Origin: Sphingomonas trueperi
Lineage (GTDB): Bacteria > Pseudomonadota > Alphaproteobacteria > Sphingomonadales > Sphingomonadaceae
Reading direction: 5' to 3'
NCBI RefSeq assembly: GCF_011927635.1
Contig: NZ_JAATJB010000001.1
Coordinates: 434,001 to 498,000, forward strand
DNA length: 64,000 nt
The translations under genes were made by a program, and so were the position numbers. This document shows positions 43,093-51,290 of this stretch, piece after piece. Within the stretch, counting starts at the first letter, position 1, and every line of letters begins with the position of its first letter. The notes beneath the pieces were generated by a model. It was given only the letters and a program-made list of their open reading frames with translations. It was not told where the DNA came from and made no database searches.

Positions 43093-44376
43093 ATGGACAC
43101 GATCTTCGCGGTCTCGAGTGGCGCGCCGCCCGCGGCGATCGCAGTGCTGCGCATCAGCGGCGCCCGAGCCTTTGCTGCGGTGCAGCAGCTTGCGGGCAAC
43201 GTCCCCGCACCGCGGCATGCTGTGCTGCGCACCTTGCGTGATGCGGCCGGCGAGCCGCTCGACCAGGCATTGGTGCTATGCTTCCCGGGGCCGCGATCGG
43301 CGACCGGTGAGGATCTTGCCGAGTTGCACCTGCATGGCGGCCGCGCCGTGGTGCGCGCGGTGGAGGCGGCGCTCGCCGAACTTCCCGAACTTCGCGCAGC
43401 GGAGGCAGGGGAGTTCACGCGGCGGGCGCTGCTCCACGGCCGGCTGGACCTGAGCGAGGCCGAGGGGCTGGGCGACCTGCTGATGGCCGAGACCGAGGCG
43501 CAGCGCCGCGCGGCGATCCGCAGTGCGGGCGGCGCGGTGCGGCGGCATGCCGAGGACTGGACGAACCGGTTGCTCGGGCTCGCCGCCCGCATCGAAGCCG
43601 AACTCGATCATGGCGACGAGGATGACGTCGCCGGTGCCGACCCGCTGCCGGCGCTGCGGACCGCCGCCGCCGCGCTGGGCAGCGACATCGCCGCCGTCGC
43701 AGCGCGGCCGCCGGTGGAGCGGCTGCGGGACGGGTTATGCGTCGCGCTGGGCGGCCCGCCCAATGCCGGCAAGTCGACCCTGTTCAACGCGCTGGCCGAG
43801 CGCGACGCCGCGATCGTGTCGCCCATCGCCGGCACGACGCGCGACCGCATCGAAATACCCGTGGTCCGCGAAGGCATCGCCTGGCTGCTGATCGACACCG
43901 CAGGGCTCGCAGAGGAAACCGACGATCCGATCGAAGCCATCGGTGTGGCACGCGCCCGCGATGCGCTGGCCGAAGCCGATCTGTTGCTGTGGCTGGGCGA
44001 CGATGCGCCGCCGTTACATCCCTGCGCCCTGTGGGTGCATGCCCGTGCCGATGTCGAAGGTCGCGCGCCGGCGCAGGCCGACCAGCTGGTCGTGTCGGTG
44101 CGCGAGGGCAGGGGCCTCGACACGCTCTGGCGACGCATGGCGGACGCCGCGTCCGAGCTGCTGCCACCGCCCGATCTCGTCGCGCTCAATGCTCGCCAGC
44201 GCAGCTGGTGCAACGCGGCAGCCGATGCGCTGGCGCGAGCGTCGCTGCTCGACGACCCGCTGCTGTTCGCCGAGGAGCTCCGCGCCGCCCGCCGTGCGCT
44301 CGATGCGATTACCGGACGCGCTGGCGTCGAAGATGTACTCGATGCGCTATTCGGAAAGTTCTGCATCGGTAAATAA
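43093..44376 (+). CDS. mnmE: tRNA modification GTPase MnmE
   Basis: 427 aa. The N-terminal folate-binding domain has [21 protein letters not shown] and [20 protein letters not shown]. The G domain has [16 protein letters not shown] (G1), GTTRDRIEI (G2) and [13 protein letters not shown] (G3). The C-terminus ends in CIGK, the conserved catalytic Cys motif. With MnmG it makes 5-carboxymethylaminomethyl uridine at wobble U34. Its stop codon lies just before a parS-like palindrome. Confidence 0.95.
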   Translation: MDTIFAVSSGAPPAAIAVLRISGARAFAAVQQLAGNVPAPRHAVLRTLRDAAGEPLDQALVLCFPGPRSATGEDLAELHLHGGRAVVRAVEAALAELPELRAAEAGEFTRRALLHGRLDLSEAEGLGDLLMAETEAQRRAAIRSAGGAVRRHAEDWTNRLLGLAARIEAELDHGDEDDVAGADPLPALRTAAAALGSDIAAVAARPPVERLRDGLCVALGGPPNAGKSTLFNALAERDAAIVSPIAGTTRDRIEIPVVREGIAWLLIDTAGLAEETDDPIEAIGVARARDALAEADLLLWLGDDAPPLHPCALWVHARADVEGRAPAQADQLVVSVREGRGLDTLWRRMADAASELLPPPDLVALNARQRSWCNAAADALARASLLDDPLLFAEELRAARRALDAITGRAGVEDVLDALFGKFCIGK

Positions 44377-44378
44377 TG

Positions 44379-44394
44379 TGTTCCACGTGGAACA
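44379..44394. promoter_or_regulatory. parS: parS-like site 1
   Basis: TGTTCCACGTGGAACA is a perfect 16-bp palindrome (18 bp with flanking G and C). It differs from TGTTTCACGTGAAACA at two symmetric bases. It lies in the mnmE-mnmG gap. Confidence 0.8.
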
Positions 44395-44456
44395 CGGATG
44401 AGGCGTTCCGCCGCACCCCTCTGGACAAGCGCGCGCCGAAGGCGTTTAGCGGTGCC

Positions 44457-46292
44457 ATGCAATTCGACGTGATCGTGATCGGCGGCGGCCATGCCGGTAC
44501 CGAGGCAGCGGCTGCGGCCGCGCGCCGCGGCGCCCGTACCGCGCTGCTCAGCTTCGATCTGGAAAAGCTCGGCGCGATGTCGTGCAACCCGGCGATCGGC
44601 GGCCTCGGCAAGGGCCATCTCGTCCGCGAGATCGACGCGCTCGACGGGCTGATGGCGCGCGCGGCGGACGCGGCGGGCATTCACTACCGTATGCTCAACC
44701 GCTCCAAGGGCACTGCCGTGCAGGGACCAAGGGTACAGGCGGACCGCATGCGTTACGCCGCAGCGGTCCAGGCGATGCTGCGTGCGCAGGACCATCTGAC
44801 GCTCGTCGAGGGCGAGGCGGAAGCGCTGGTCCTGGAAGGCAGCAAGGTCGCTGGCGTGCAGCTCCGCGATGGCAGTCGCCTGGCCGCGCCAGCCGTCGTG
44901 CTCGCAACCGGCACCTTCCTCGGCGGCCGGCTGTTCCGCGGCGAGGAGCGGTTCGAAGGCGGGCGGGTAGGGGAGGCCTCCGCGCTTCGCCTCGCGGCGC
45001 AGCTGCGCGAGCTGGCGCTGCCGATGGGGCGGCTCAAGACCGGCACGCCCCCGCGGCTCGACGGTCGGACGATCGATTGGGCGCGCACCGAAGAGCAGGC
45101 CTCCGATGTCGAGCCGTGGACGATGTCGCCCATGAATGCGACGCGGCCGCTGCCGCAGCTCCACTGCGCCGTCACCCGCACTACCCAAGCGACGCACGAT
45201 GCCATCCGCAGCGGGCTCGATCGCTCGCCGCTGTTCACCGGCGCGATCGAGGCGCAGGGCCCGCGCTACTGCCCGTCGATCGAGGACAAGGTCCATCGCT
45301 TCGGCGATCGCGACGGGCACCAAGTGTTCCTCGAGCCCGAGGCGCTCGACCATCACTGGGTCTACCCCAACGGGCTTTCGACGTCGTTGCCGGTTGATGT
45401 GCAGGCAGCAATGATTGCCTCGATCCCGGGGCTGGAGCAGGCGGTCATCACCGTGCCCGGCTATGCGGTCGAATATGATTATATCGATCCGCGCGCGCTG
45501 GAATCCACGCTGGCGCTGCCGCAGATCCCCGGCCTGTTTTTCGCCGGTCAGATCAACGGCACGACCGGCTATGAGGAAGCAGGCGGGCAGGGGCTCGCCG
45601 CGGGCGCCAATGCGGCGGCACTGGCGCTCGGCATTGCGCCCTTGGTGCTCGATCGTGCCACCTCCTATCTCGGCGTGATGATCGACGACCTGGTGCTGCA
45701 GGGGGTGACCGAGCCCTACCGCATGCTCACCGCCCGCGCCGAGTTCCGGCTTCGCCTGCGGGCCGACAATGCCGAGACACGGCTGGGTCCGATCGGCGAG
45801 GCGCTGGGGCTGCTCGGTGCGGAACGCCAGGTGCGGCTCGACCGTAGCCGGGAAGGCAGAGAGAAGCTCGACGCGATCTTCGCGGTCGAGCGTACCGCGC
45901 ACCAGCTCGCCACCCGCGGCGCGCCCGTGGCGCAGGACGGCGCGAAGCGGCCGGCGCGGGAGTGGCTGCGCTTTCCCGGCGTCGCGCTTGAGCATGTGCT
46001 GGATTCGGTCCCCGAAACGGATGCTGCCCTGCTCGCCGAATATGTCGAGGACGCGCGCTACGCACCCTATCTCGAACGGCAGGATGCCGAAGTCGCCCAG
46101 CTGCGCGCCAACGATGCGGTGCGGCTACGGGGCGACATGGACTATGCCGCCATCCCCGGCCTGTCGAACGAGATGGTCGAGCGCCTGACCGTCGCTGCGC
46201 CCGAAACGCTGGGTGCGGCAGCGCGTATTCGCGGCATCACCCCCGCGGCCCTTTCCGCCATTTTGTTGCACGCGCGAAAGGCCGTGGCATGA
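44457..46292 (+). CDS. mnmG: tRNA uridine 5-carboxymethylaminomethyl modification enzyme MnmG
   Basis: 611 aa from the ATG at 44457; an upstream frame reading through the parS-like site is not part of the protein. The FAD site [21 protein letters not shown], then [23 protein letters not shown], the [18 protein letters not shown] segment and [22 protein letters not shown] are hallmark regions. It works with MnmE on tRNA U34. The stop overlaps the rsmG start (ATGA). Confidence 0.96.
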   Translation: MQFDVIVIGGGHAGTEAAAAAARRGARTALLSFDLEKLGAMSCNPAIGGLGKGHLVREIDALDGLMARAADAAGIHYRMLNRSKGTAVQGPRVQADRMRYAAAVQAMLRAQDHLTLVEGEAEALVLEGSKVAGVQLRDGSRLAAPAVVLATGTFLGGRLFRGEERFEGGRVGEASALRLAAQLRELALPMGRLKTGTPPRLDGRTIDWARTEEQASDVEPWTMSPMNATRPLPQLHCAVTRTTQATHDAIRSGLDRSPLFTGAIEAQGPRYCPSIEDKVHRFGDRDGHQVFLEPEALDHHWVYPNGLSTSLPVDVQAAMIASIPGLEQAVITVPGYAVEYDYIDPRALESTLALPQIPGLFFAGQINGTTGYEEAGGQGLAAGANAAALALGIAPLVLDRATSYLGVMIDDLVLQGVTEPYRMLTARAEFRLRLRADNAETRLGPIGEALGLLGAERQVRLDRSREGREKLDAIFAVERTAHQLATRGAPVAQDGAKRPAREWLRFPGVALEHVLDSVPETDAALLAEYVEDARYAPYLERQDAEVAQLRANDAVRLRGDMDYAAIPGLSNEMVERLTVAAPETLGAAARIRGITPAALSAILLHARKAVA

Positions 46293-46912
46293 ACGAAGAC
46301 GAAGCCAAAGCCTGGATGCGGAACCGCTTCGGTGTTTCACGTGAAACACTGGTCGCCAAGTTCGGCGACATCCTCGTCGCCGAAGCGGCGCATCAGAACC
46401 TGATTGCTCGCTCGACCCTGGACAGCCTCTGGGGCCGTCACCTTACCGATTCGGCCCAGCTGGTGCCGCTTGCTGAAAAGGCCGGGGAGGGGGCATGGCT
46501 CGATGTCGGTAGCGGCGCGGGACTGCCCGGTATCGTGGTGGCGCTGCTTACCGATCGCCCGGTGGTGCTGGTCGAGCCGCGCACCAAGCGCGTCCAGTTT
46601 CTCCGCGACGCCGCCGACCGGCTCGGCATCGGCGATCGCGTGACGGTGATTGGTAGCAAGGTTGAATCCTTTCGTCCGGACCAGCCCGTGGCCGTGGTGT
46701 CCGCCCGTGCCGTCGCCGAATTGTCCGCGCTGATGTTATCCACAGTCCATTGCACCGATTCGTCCACAGTCTGGTTGCTGCCCAAGGGGCGGAGTGCGCA
46801 ATCGGAGGTGGATGCCGCGCGCGCGAAATGGCAAGGTCGGTTTCACGTGGAACCCAGCATCACGCAGCCGGACTCGGGCATCGTGGTCGCAACACAGATA
46901 GGCGCCAGATGA
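46289..46912 (+). CDS. rsmG: 16S rRNA (guanine-527 N7) methyltransferase RsmG
   Basis: 207 aa. The SAM-binding motif is [18 protein letters not shown], followed by [22 protein letters not shown] and [14 protein letters not shown]. It methylates G527 of 16S rRNA, where loss gives low streptomycin resistance. Two parS-like palindromes lie inside the coding sequence. One encodes VSRET near residue 16 and the other encodes FHVEP near residue 186. It is coupled to mnmG and parA by 4-nt overlaps. Confidence 0.95.
   Translation: MNEDEAKAWMRNRFGVSRETLVAKFGDILVAEAAHQNLIARSTLDSLWGRHLTDSAQLVPLAEKAGEGAWLDVGSGAGLPGIVVALLTDRPVVLVEPRTKRVQFLRDAADRLGIGDRVTVIGSKVESFRPDQPVAVVSARAVAELSALMLSTVHCTDSSTVWLLPKGRSAQSEVDAARAKWQGRFHVEPSITQPDSGIVVATQIGAR
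46333..46348. promoter_or_regulatory. parS: parS site 2 (exact consensus)
   Basis: TGTTTCACGTGAAACA matches the universal parS 16-mer at every position. It lies inside rsmG. Confidence 0.95.
46839..46854. promoter_or_regulatory. parS: parS-like site 3 (degenerate)
   Basis: GGTTTCACGTGGAACC agrees with the parS consensus at 13 of 16 positions and keeps the TTTCACGTG core. It lies near the 3' end of rsmG, about 55 bp before parA, where ParB binding could also influence parAB transcription. Confidence 0.55.
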
Positions 46913-47691
46913 TCACCATCACGATCGCCAATCAGAAGGGCGGGGTGGGCAAGACCACGACCGCCATCAATGTCGGTACTGCCCTCGCCGCCACCGGCAA
47001 GCGTGTGCTTCTGATCGATTTCGATCCCCAGGGCAATGCCTCGACCGGGCTCGGCATCGGCCGCGGGGATCGTGAGCATTCGAGCTATGACCTGCTCGTT
47101 TCCGATGCCGATCTCGAAGACGTGGCGGTGCCGACCACCGTGCCCGGACTCGACGTGGTGCCGGCGACGCAGGACCTGTCGGGCGCCGAGATCGAGCTGA
47201 TCGAGTTCGATGCGCGCACCCACCGGCTGGACGCGGCGATCAAGCGCCATCGGGCCGAGCGCTGGGATGTGATCCTGGTCGACTGCCCGCCCTCGCTGGG
47301 GCTGCTGACGGTCAATGCGATGGTGGCGGCGCATGCGTTGCTGGTCCCGCTCCAATGCGAGTTCTTCGCGCTGGAAGGGCTCAGCCAGCTGCTCAATACC
47401 GTCGAGCGGATCCGCAGCCGGTTCAACCCGGGCCTGTCGATCCTCGGCGTCGCGCTGACCATGTATGATCGCCGCAACCGGCTGACCGACCAGGTCTCGG
47501 ACGATGTCCGTGCGGTGCTGGGCAGGGTGGTGTTCGATACCGTCATCCCACGCAACGTCCGCCTGTCCGAAGCGCCGAGCCACGGGGTGCCCGCGCTGAT
47601 CTACGATCATCGCTGCGCCGGCTCCGAAGCCTATATCGCGCTCGCCCGCGAAGTGATCGACCGCCTTCCCAAATTGCAGAAAGCCGCATGA
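46909..47691 (+). CDS. parA: Chromosome partitioning ATPase ParA (Soj)
   Basis: 260 aa. The deviant Walker A is IANQKGGVGKTTTAINVGTALA, and later motifs are VLLIDFDPQGNASTGLG and WDVILVDCPPSLGLLTVNA. It has no N-terminal DNA-binding extension, so it is the chromosomal type. It moves ParB-parS complexes of the newly copied origin. The ATG overlaps the rsmG stop and its own stop overlaps parB. Confidence 0.96.
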   Translation: MITITIANQKGGVGKTTTAINVGTALAATGKRVLLIDFDPQGNASTGLGIGRGDREHSSYDLLVSDADLEDVAVPTTVPGLDVVPATQDLSGAEIELIEFDARTHRLDAAIKRHRAERWDVILVDCPPSLGLLTVNAMVAAHALLVPLQCEFFALEGLSQLLNTVERIRSRFNPGLSILGVALTMYDRRNRLTDQVSDDVRAVLGRVVFDTVIPRNVRLSEAPSHGVPALIYDHRCAGSEAYIALAREVIDRLPKLQKAA

Positions 47692-48584
47692 CCGATTCTC
47701 CCGCCGCCGCCCGCAAGCCCCGCCCTGGCCTCGGCCGCGGGCTTTCCGCGTTGCTGGGGGACAGCATCCCCGAAGAGCCGATCAAGGGCAATCCGACGAG
47801 CAGCTCGGGCGTGCGGATGCTGCCGACCAGCTCGCTGGTCGCCGATCCCAACCAGCCGCGTCGCCATTTCGACGAGGAGGCGCTGGATACGCTGGCCGAG
47901 TCGATCCGCACCCGCGGGCTGATCCAGCCGATCTTCGTGCGTCCACACGGACAGAGTTTCCAGATCGTCGCCGGCGAGCGCCGCTGGCGGGCGGCACAGC
48001 GGGCGCGGCTCCACGAGGTGCCGGTGATTGTCCGCGAGCTGAGCGACGCCGAGACGCTCGAGATTGCGCTGATCGAGAATATCCAGCGCCAAGACCTCAA
48101 CGCGATCGAAGAAGCCGAGGGCTATGCCCGGCTGATCCGAGAGTTCGGCCATACCCAGGAAGCGCTGGGCAAGATCGTCCACAAGTCGCGCAGCCACATC
48201 GCCAATCTGCTGCGCCTGCTCGACCTGCCGGTGCCGGTGCGCGAGATGGTGGTCGATCGCTCGCTGGAGATGGGCCATGCCCGTGCGCTGATCGGCGCGC
48301 CCGATCCCGAGAAGCTGGCGCGCGAAGTCGTCGCCAAGGGGCTGTCGGTGCGCGACACCGAGAAGCTGGCGCGCACCGCCAAGCCGGCGCCGAAGCGCAA
48401 GGCAAGCGACAGCCGCAGCGAAGGGGACCCCGATATTTCCGCCTTGGAGCGGCATTTGGGCGACGTGCTCGGTCTCAACGTGCGCATTGCCCATGGCGAT
48501 AAGGGCGGTACGCTGACCGTTGGCTATTCGACGCTTGATCAGCTCGACATGATCTGTCAGCGACTGAGCGGGGAACGTATCTGA
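47688..48584 (+). CDS. parB: Chromosome partitioning protein ParB (Spo0J)
   Basis: 298 aa. The N-terminal CTPase region has RGLIQPIFVRPHG, IVAGERRWRAAQRA and LEIALIENIQRQDLNAIEEAEG. A central helix-turn-helix (TQEALGKIVHKSRSHIANLLRLLDLP, about residues 150-175) reads parS, and a C-terminal dimerisation domain starts near 245. It loads at parS, spreads as a CTP-gated clamp and recruits SMC. The nearby parS set is described in separate entries. Confidence 0.96.
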   Translation: MTDSPAAARKPRPGLGRGLSALLGDSIPEEPIKGNPTSSSGVRMLPTSSLVADPNQPRRHFDEEALDTLAESIRTRGLIQPIFVRPHGQSFQIVAGERRWRAAQRARLHEVPVIVRELSDAETLEIALIENIQRQDLNAIEEAEGYARLIREFGHTQEALGKIVHKSRSHIANLLRLLDLPVPVREMVVDRSLEMGHARALIGAPDPEKLAREVVAKGLSVRDTEKLARTAKPAPKRKASDSRSEGDPDISALERHLGDVLGLNVRIAHGDKGGTLTVGYSTLDQLDMICQRLSGERI

Positions 48585-48646
48585 TTTGGTGGCACTGTCC
48601 TTATTGGCAGGGTTGACCTTCACGAGTGGCATGGCAACTTATCGTC

Positions 48647-49846
48647 ATGTTGCTCTCTGCTCCGGGCCGTGGGCCAATCCTGTCGTTCGACTTCCCCTTG
48701 TCGCGCAGTGCGGCTCAGGCGCGCCTGGCCGCCTTTCTGCCGCATGCGGGTGCGGCGTACACCCAGCATCGCAATGAGGACCGGGGGCAGGGGCAGCATC
48801 ATGCGGTGTCTCGGCTCTCCGCAGCGGTACGGCGGCGGCTGATCAGCGAAGCGGAAATTGCCGAGCTGGTTCTGGGCATGCATGGCTATGCGCCGGCCGC
48901 CAAGTTCATCGCTGAGCTGTATTGGCGGACCTATTGGAAGGGCTGGCTGGAGCAGCATCCGTCGGTCTGGCACGATTGGCGCGCCGAATGTGCGCGGCTG
49001 ACTGAACAGGGGTTGCCGGAGGGCTATGCCGCGGCGGTCGAAGGGCGGACCGGGATCGACGCCTTCGACGCATGGGCACGGGAATTGTTCGAGACGGGCT
49101 ATCTGCACAATTGGGCGCGGATGCAGTTCGCGTCGATCTGGATCTTCACGCTTGGACTTCCTTGGGCACTCGGCGCGGCATTTACCTTCCGACATTTGGT
49201 CGATGCGGACCCTGCCTCCAATACGCTGTCCTGGCGCTGGGTGGCGGGATTGCACACGCCCGGGAAAGTGTATCTCGCGAATGCGGAGCGCATTCAGGTG
49301 CAGACCGGCGGGCGCTTTCGCGCGCAGGGCCTCACGAAGACGGCGGATGTTCCACGTGAAACATCGGTGCCGGATCTTTGCCGCATCCGCGAGCCGGCGG
49401 TGCCGGACCTGCAGGCACCATCCCTATTGCTGCTGACTCCCGAGGACCTGTCGCTGGAGACGGAGGTGCGCCTGCAGGGCTTGGACGTGCGGCGTGTCGT
49501 AGCGTGTCGTCGGCATTGCAGCGGTGCGGCGGATATTGCCGCGGTGGCGGACGGGCTGCAGCGTGCTACCGGCCACTGGGGCGTGGCCGCGCGCTGGGTC
49601 GACGATGTCGATGCTGCCGTGGCTGTCGCGCAGGAGGACGGGGTCGCGCAGATCGTGACGGGCTATGCCCCCGTTGGGCAGGTCGCGGACTCGCTGGCAG
49701 CGCACCGCGAAGCGATCCCCATCGCCGAACATCGCCGTGCCTGGGACGAGCAGGCATGGCCCTATTGCCGCAAGGGCTATTTCGCCTTGGCCCAGCATAT
49801 TCCGGCGCTGCTCGGAACCGCGGCGCTGGCACCATTACCCGCGTAA
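48647..49846 (+). CDS. Photolyase/cryptochrome-like FAD-binding protein with unusual domain order
   Basis: 399 aa from the ATG at 48647; a GTG at 48626 would add seven residues. The first 235 residues match the helical FAD domain of photolyases: HHAVSRLSAAVRRRLISEAE, FIAELYWRTYWKGWLEQHP, ETGYLHNWARMQFASIWIF and HLVDADPASNTLSWRWVAGL. The alpha/beta antenna domain that should precede it is missing. Instead about 140 residues with a Rossmann-like look (PSLLLLTPEDLSLETEVRLQGL onward) follow it. Repair activity is not certain. It lies 62 bp after parB, and a parS-like site sits in its coding sequence. Confidence 0.8.
   Translation: MLLSAPGRGPILSFDFPLSRSAAQARLAAFLPHAGAAYTQHRNEDRGQGQHHAVSRLSAAVRRRLISEAEIAELVLGMHGYAPAAKFIAELYWRTYWKGWLEQHPSVWHDWRAECARLTEQGLPEGYAAAVEGRTGIDAFDAWARELFETGYLHNWARMQFASIWIFTLGLPWALGAAFTFRHLVDADPASNTLSWRWVAGLHTPGKVYLANAERIQVQTGGRFRAQGLTKTADVPRETSVPDLCRIREPAVPDLQAPSLLLLTPEDLSLETEVRLQGLDVRRVVACRRHCSGAADIAAVADGLQRATGHWGVAARWVDDVDAAVAVAQEDGVAQIVTGYAPVGQVADSLAAHREAIPIAEHRRAWDEQAWPYCRKGYFALAQHIPALLGTAALAPLPA
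49348..49363. promoter_or_regulatory. parS: parS-like site 4
   Basis: TGTTCCACGTGAAACA differs from the consensus parS at one base. It lies inside the photolyase-like gene, encoding DVPRETS. Confidence 0.85.
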
Positions 49847-50047
49847 CCAGGGAGCGCTGGATCATGATAAGGAAATGATGAACACCCTGCTGCAGTGCAG
49901 CGTTGGTGCAGGGCGAAGGTGAGGCATGATCGAGCAGCTGCACGACGACCAATGGCGGGGTCTCGGCTCCGAGGCGCTGCGTCCGACCTGGCATGACGCT
50001 GTCCGCGACGCGATTCGCCATCGGCTCGCGTCGCCTCCGAAACGGCC
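49847..50047. other. Intergenic gap between the photolyase-like and esterase genes
   Basis: These 201 bp hold no convincing gene. A 57-codon frame from the ATG at 49926 (MIEQLHDDQWRGLGSEALRP) has a GGTGAGG-type site ahead, but it shows no similarity I recognise. It would overlap the convergent esterase gene by 52 bp. It may be a gene remnant. Confidence 0.3.
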
Positions 50048-51118
50048 TCAGCGCTGGTTCGGGAAAACCAGATTCTTGCTGAAGAAGGGCAGGACGTAGT
50101 TCTGGAATCGGTCGGCCACCGCGCTGGTGTGGTCGCCGGAATAGACGGTGAAGCTGTTGGGCACGCCGTAGCGGTCCAGCGTCTCGTGCAGCGCCTGCGC
50201 ATCGGTGCGTAGACCGTCCTTGTCCCCGACATCGATCGCGATTGCCCGGTAGCGGCGTAGTTCCCCGATATACTGGTCGACGAACGCCAGCGGGGCGTTG
50301 GCAGCCCATTTCGCCAGCACCTCGGGCCGCTGCTTGCCGTCCTCGATCGGCAGGTCGAGATAGAGCGGCGGCGCCTTGGGATCGGGCGACCAGGCCGCGG
50401 CCGCCGCCAGGGTGGCGCGCAGCCCCCAGGAGAGCTTGGTCGCGTCCTCGCGGGTCTTGATCGCGGCGATCTGGGCGAGCCCATTGGAATCGAGCAGGCT
50501 GGCGTCGCGCGCCGAGAGGCAGCAGGGGCTCATCATATAGACCGCGCCGAACACATCGGCATGCTTCATCCCGATGCGGCTGGCGCCATAGCCGCCCATC
50601 GAATGGCCGACCAGGCCGCGGCTCTCGCGCGTCGCGATGGTGCGGTAATGCGCATCGATATAGGCGACGAGATCGTGCGCGACGAAGCGCTCGAAATCGC
50701 CCGTGGTCGGCGAGCTCGAATACATCGATCCGTTGTGCAGCGTCTTGCTGTCCGGCAGCACCAGGATCACCGGCCTGGCGCCGAGCGCATAGGCACCCTC
50801 GACGACCTGGGGGACATGGATCTCCTTGATCCACTGCTCGGCGCCGATCGAATAGCCGTGGAGCGCATAGACGACGGGGTAGCGCTTGGCGCGTGCCCGC
50901 GCATAGTCGGGCGGCAGCACGACGATCACGTCGCGATTGGCGCTCTCGCCCTCGAGATTGCCCTGAATCGCGGACGAATGGACCTTGATCCGCTGCACCG
51001 TGACCGGCTTCGCGCCGGCCACCACCGGCGGGATCTGCGTCTGCACCTGCGCCATTACCGGTGCACCGCAGAGGCTCGCCAGCAATGCTGCGCGCGTCAC
51101 CCAAGTCCGTTTGCCCAT
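50048..51118 (-). CDS. Secreted esterase, esterase D / CE1-like
   Basis: 356 aa from the ATG at 51118; an ATG at 51133 would add five residues. A signal peptide ends near VMAQ. The alpha/beta-hydrolase core has DVIVVLPPDYARARAKRYPVVYALHG and the nucleophile elbow GLVGHSMGGYGAS. The triad is probably completed by an Asp in DVGDKDGLRTDA and the His in VYSGDHTSAVADR. The family includes feruloyl and acetyl-xylan esterases. Its place opposite a GH51 arabinofuranosidase, both secreted, suggests de-esterification of plant cell-wall polysaccharide. Confidence 0.85.
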   Translation of the reverse strand: MGKRTWVTRAALLASLCGAPVMAQVQTQIPPVVAGAKPVTVQRIKVHSSAIQGNLEGESANRDVIVVLPPDYARARAKRYPVVYALHGYSIGAEQWIKEIHVPQVVEGAYALGARPVILVLPDSKTLHNGSMYSSSPTTGDFERFVAHDLVAYIDAHYRTIATRESRGLVGHSMGGYGASRIGMKHADVFGAVYMMSPCCLSARDASLLDSNGLAQIAAIKTREDATKLSWGLRATLAAAAAWSPDPKAPPLYLDLPIEDGKQRPEVLAKWAANAPLAFVDQYIGELRRYRAIAIDVGDKDGLRTDAQALHETLDRYGVPNSFTVYSGDHTSAVADRFQNYVLPFFSKNLVFPNQR

Positions 51119-51290
51119 CGCTCTCTCTCCCATGCACGGCCGGCTCGGCCTTCTATTCTTGTCGGCGCAGTTCTGCCGCCGCCAGTCTGCGCTTTTTGTC
51201 AAGTAAGCCGTCAACACCCCGATATACGGTAGCGTTAACATCTCCCTTCGGATACAACAGCTCGGAGTAAATAAAAAGAGGGAGAGGAAT
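51119..51290. promoter_or_regulatory. Divergent promoter region of esterase and GH51 genes, with LacI-type operator candidate
   Basis: The gap holds GGTAGCGTTAAC at 51228-51239. Ten of its 12 bases equal the near-palindrome GATAGCGCTAAC in front of the TonB receptor (55842). Such TAGCG-centred dyads are typical of LacI-family operators for sugar-uptake genes in Xanthomonas and Caulobacter. No regulator gene lies in the window. Confidence 0.45.

Noticed and set aside
49926..50099. 57-codon frame MIEQLHDDQW between the photolyase-like and esterase genes
   Set aside because: It overlaps the esterase 3' end and has no recognisable similarity. It is kept only as a note in the gap entry.
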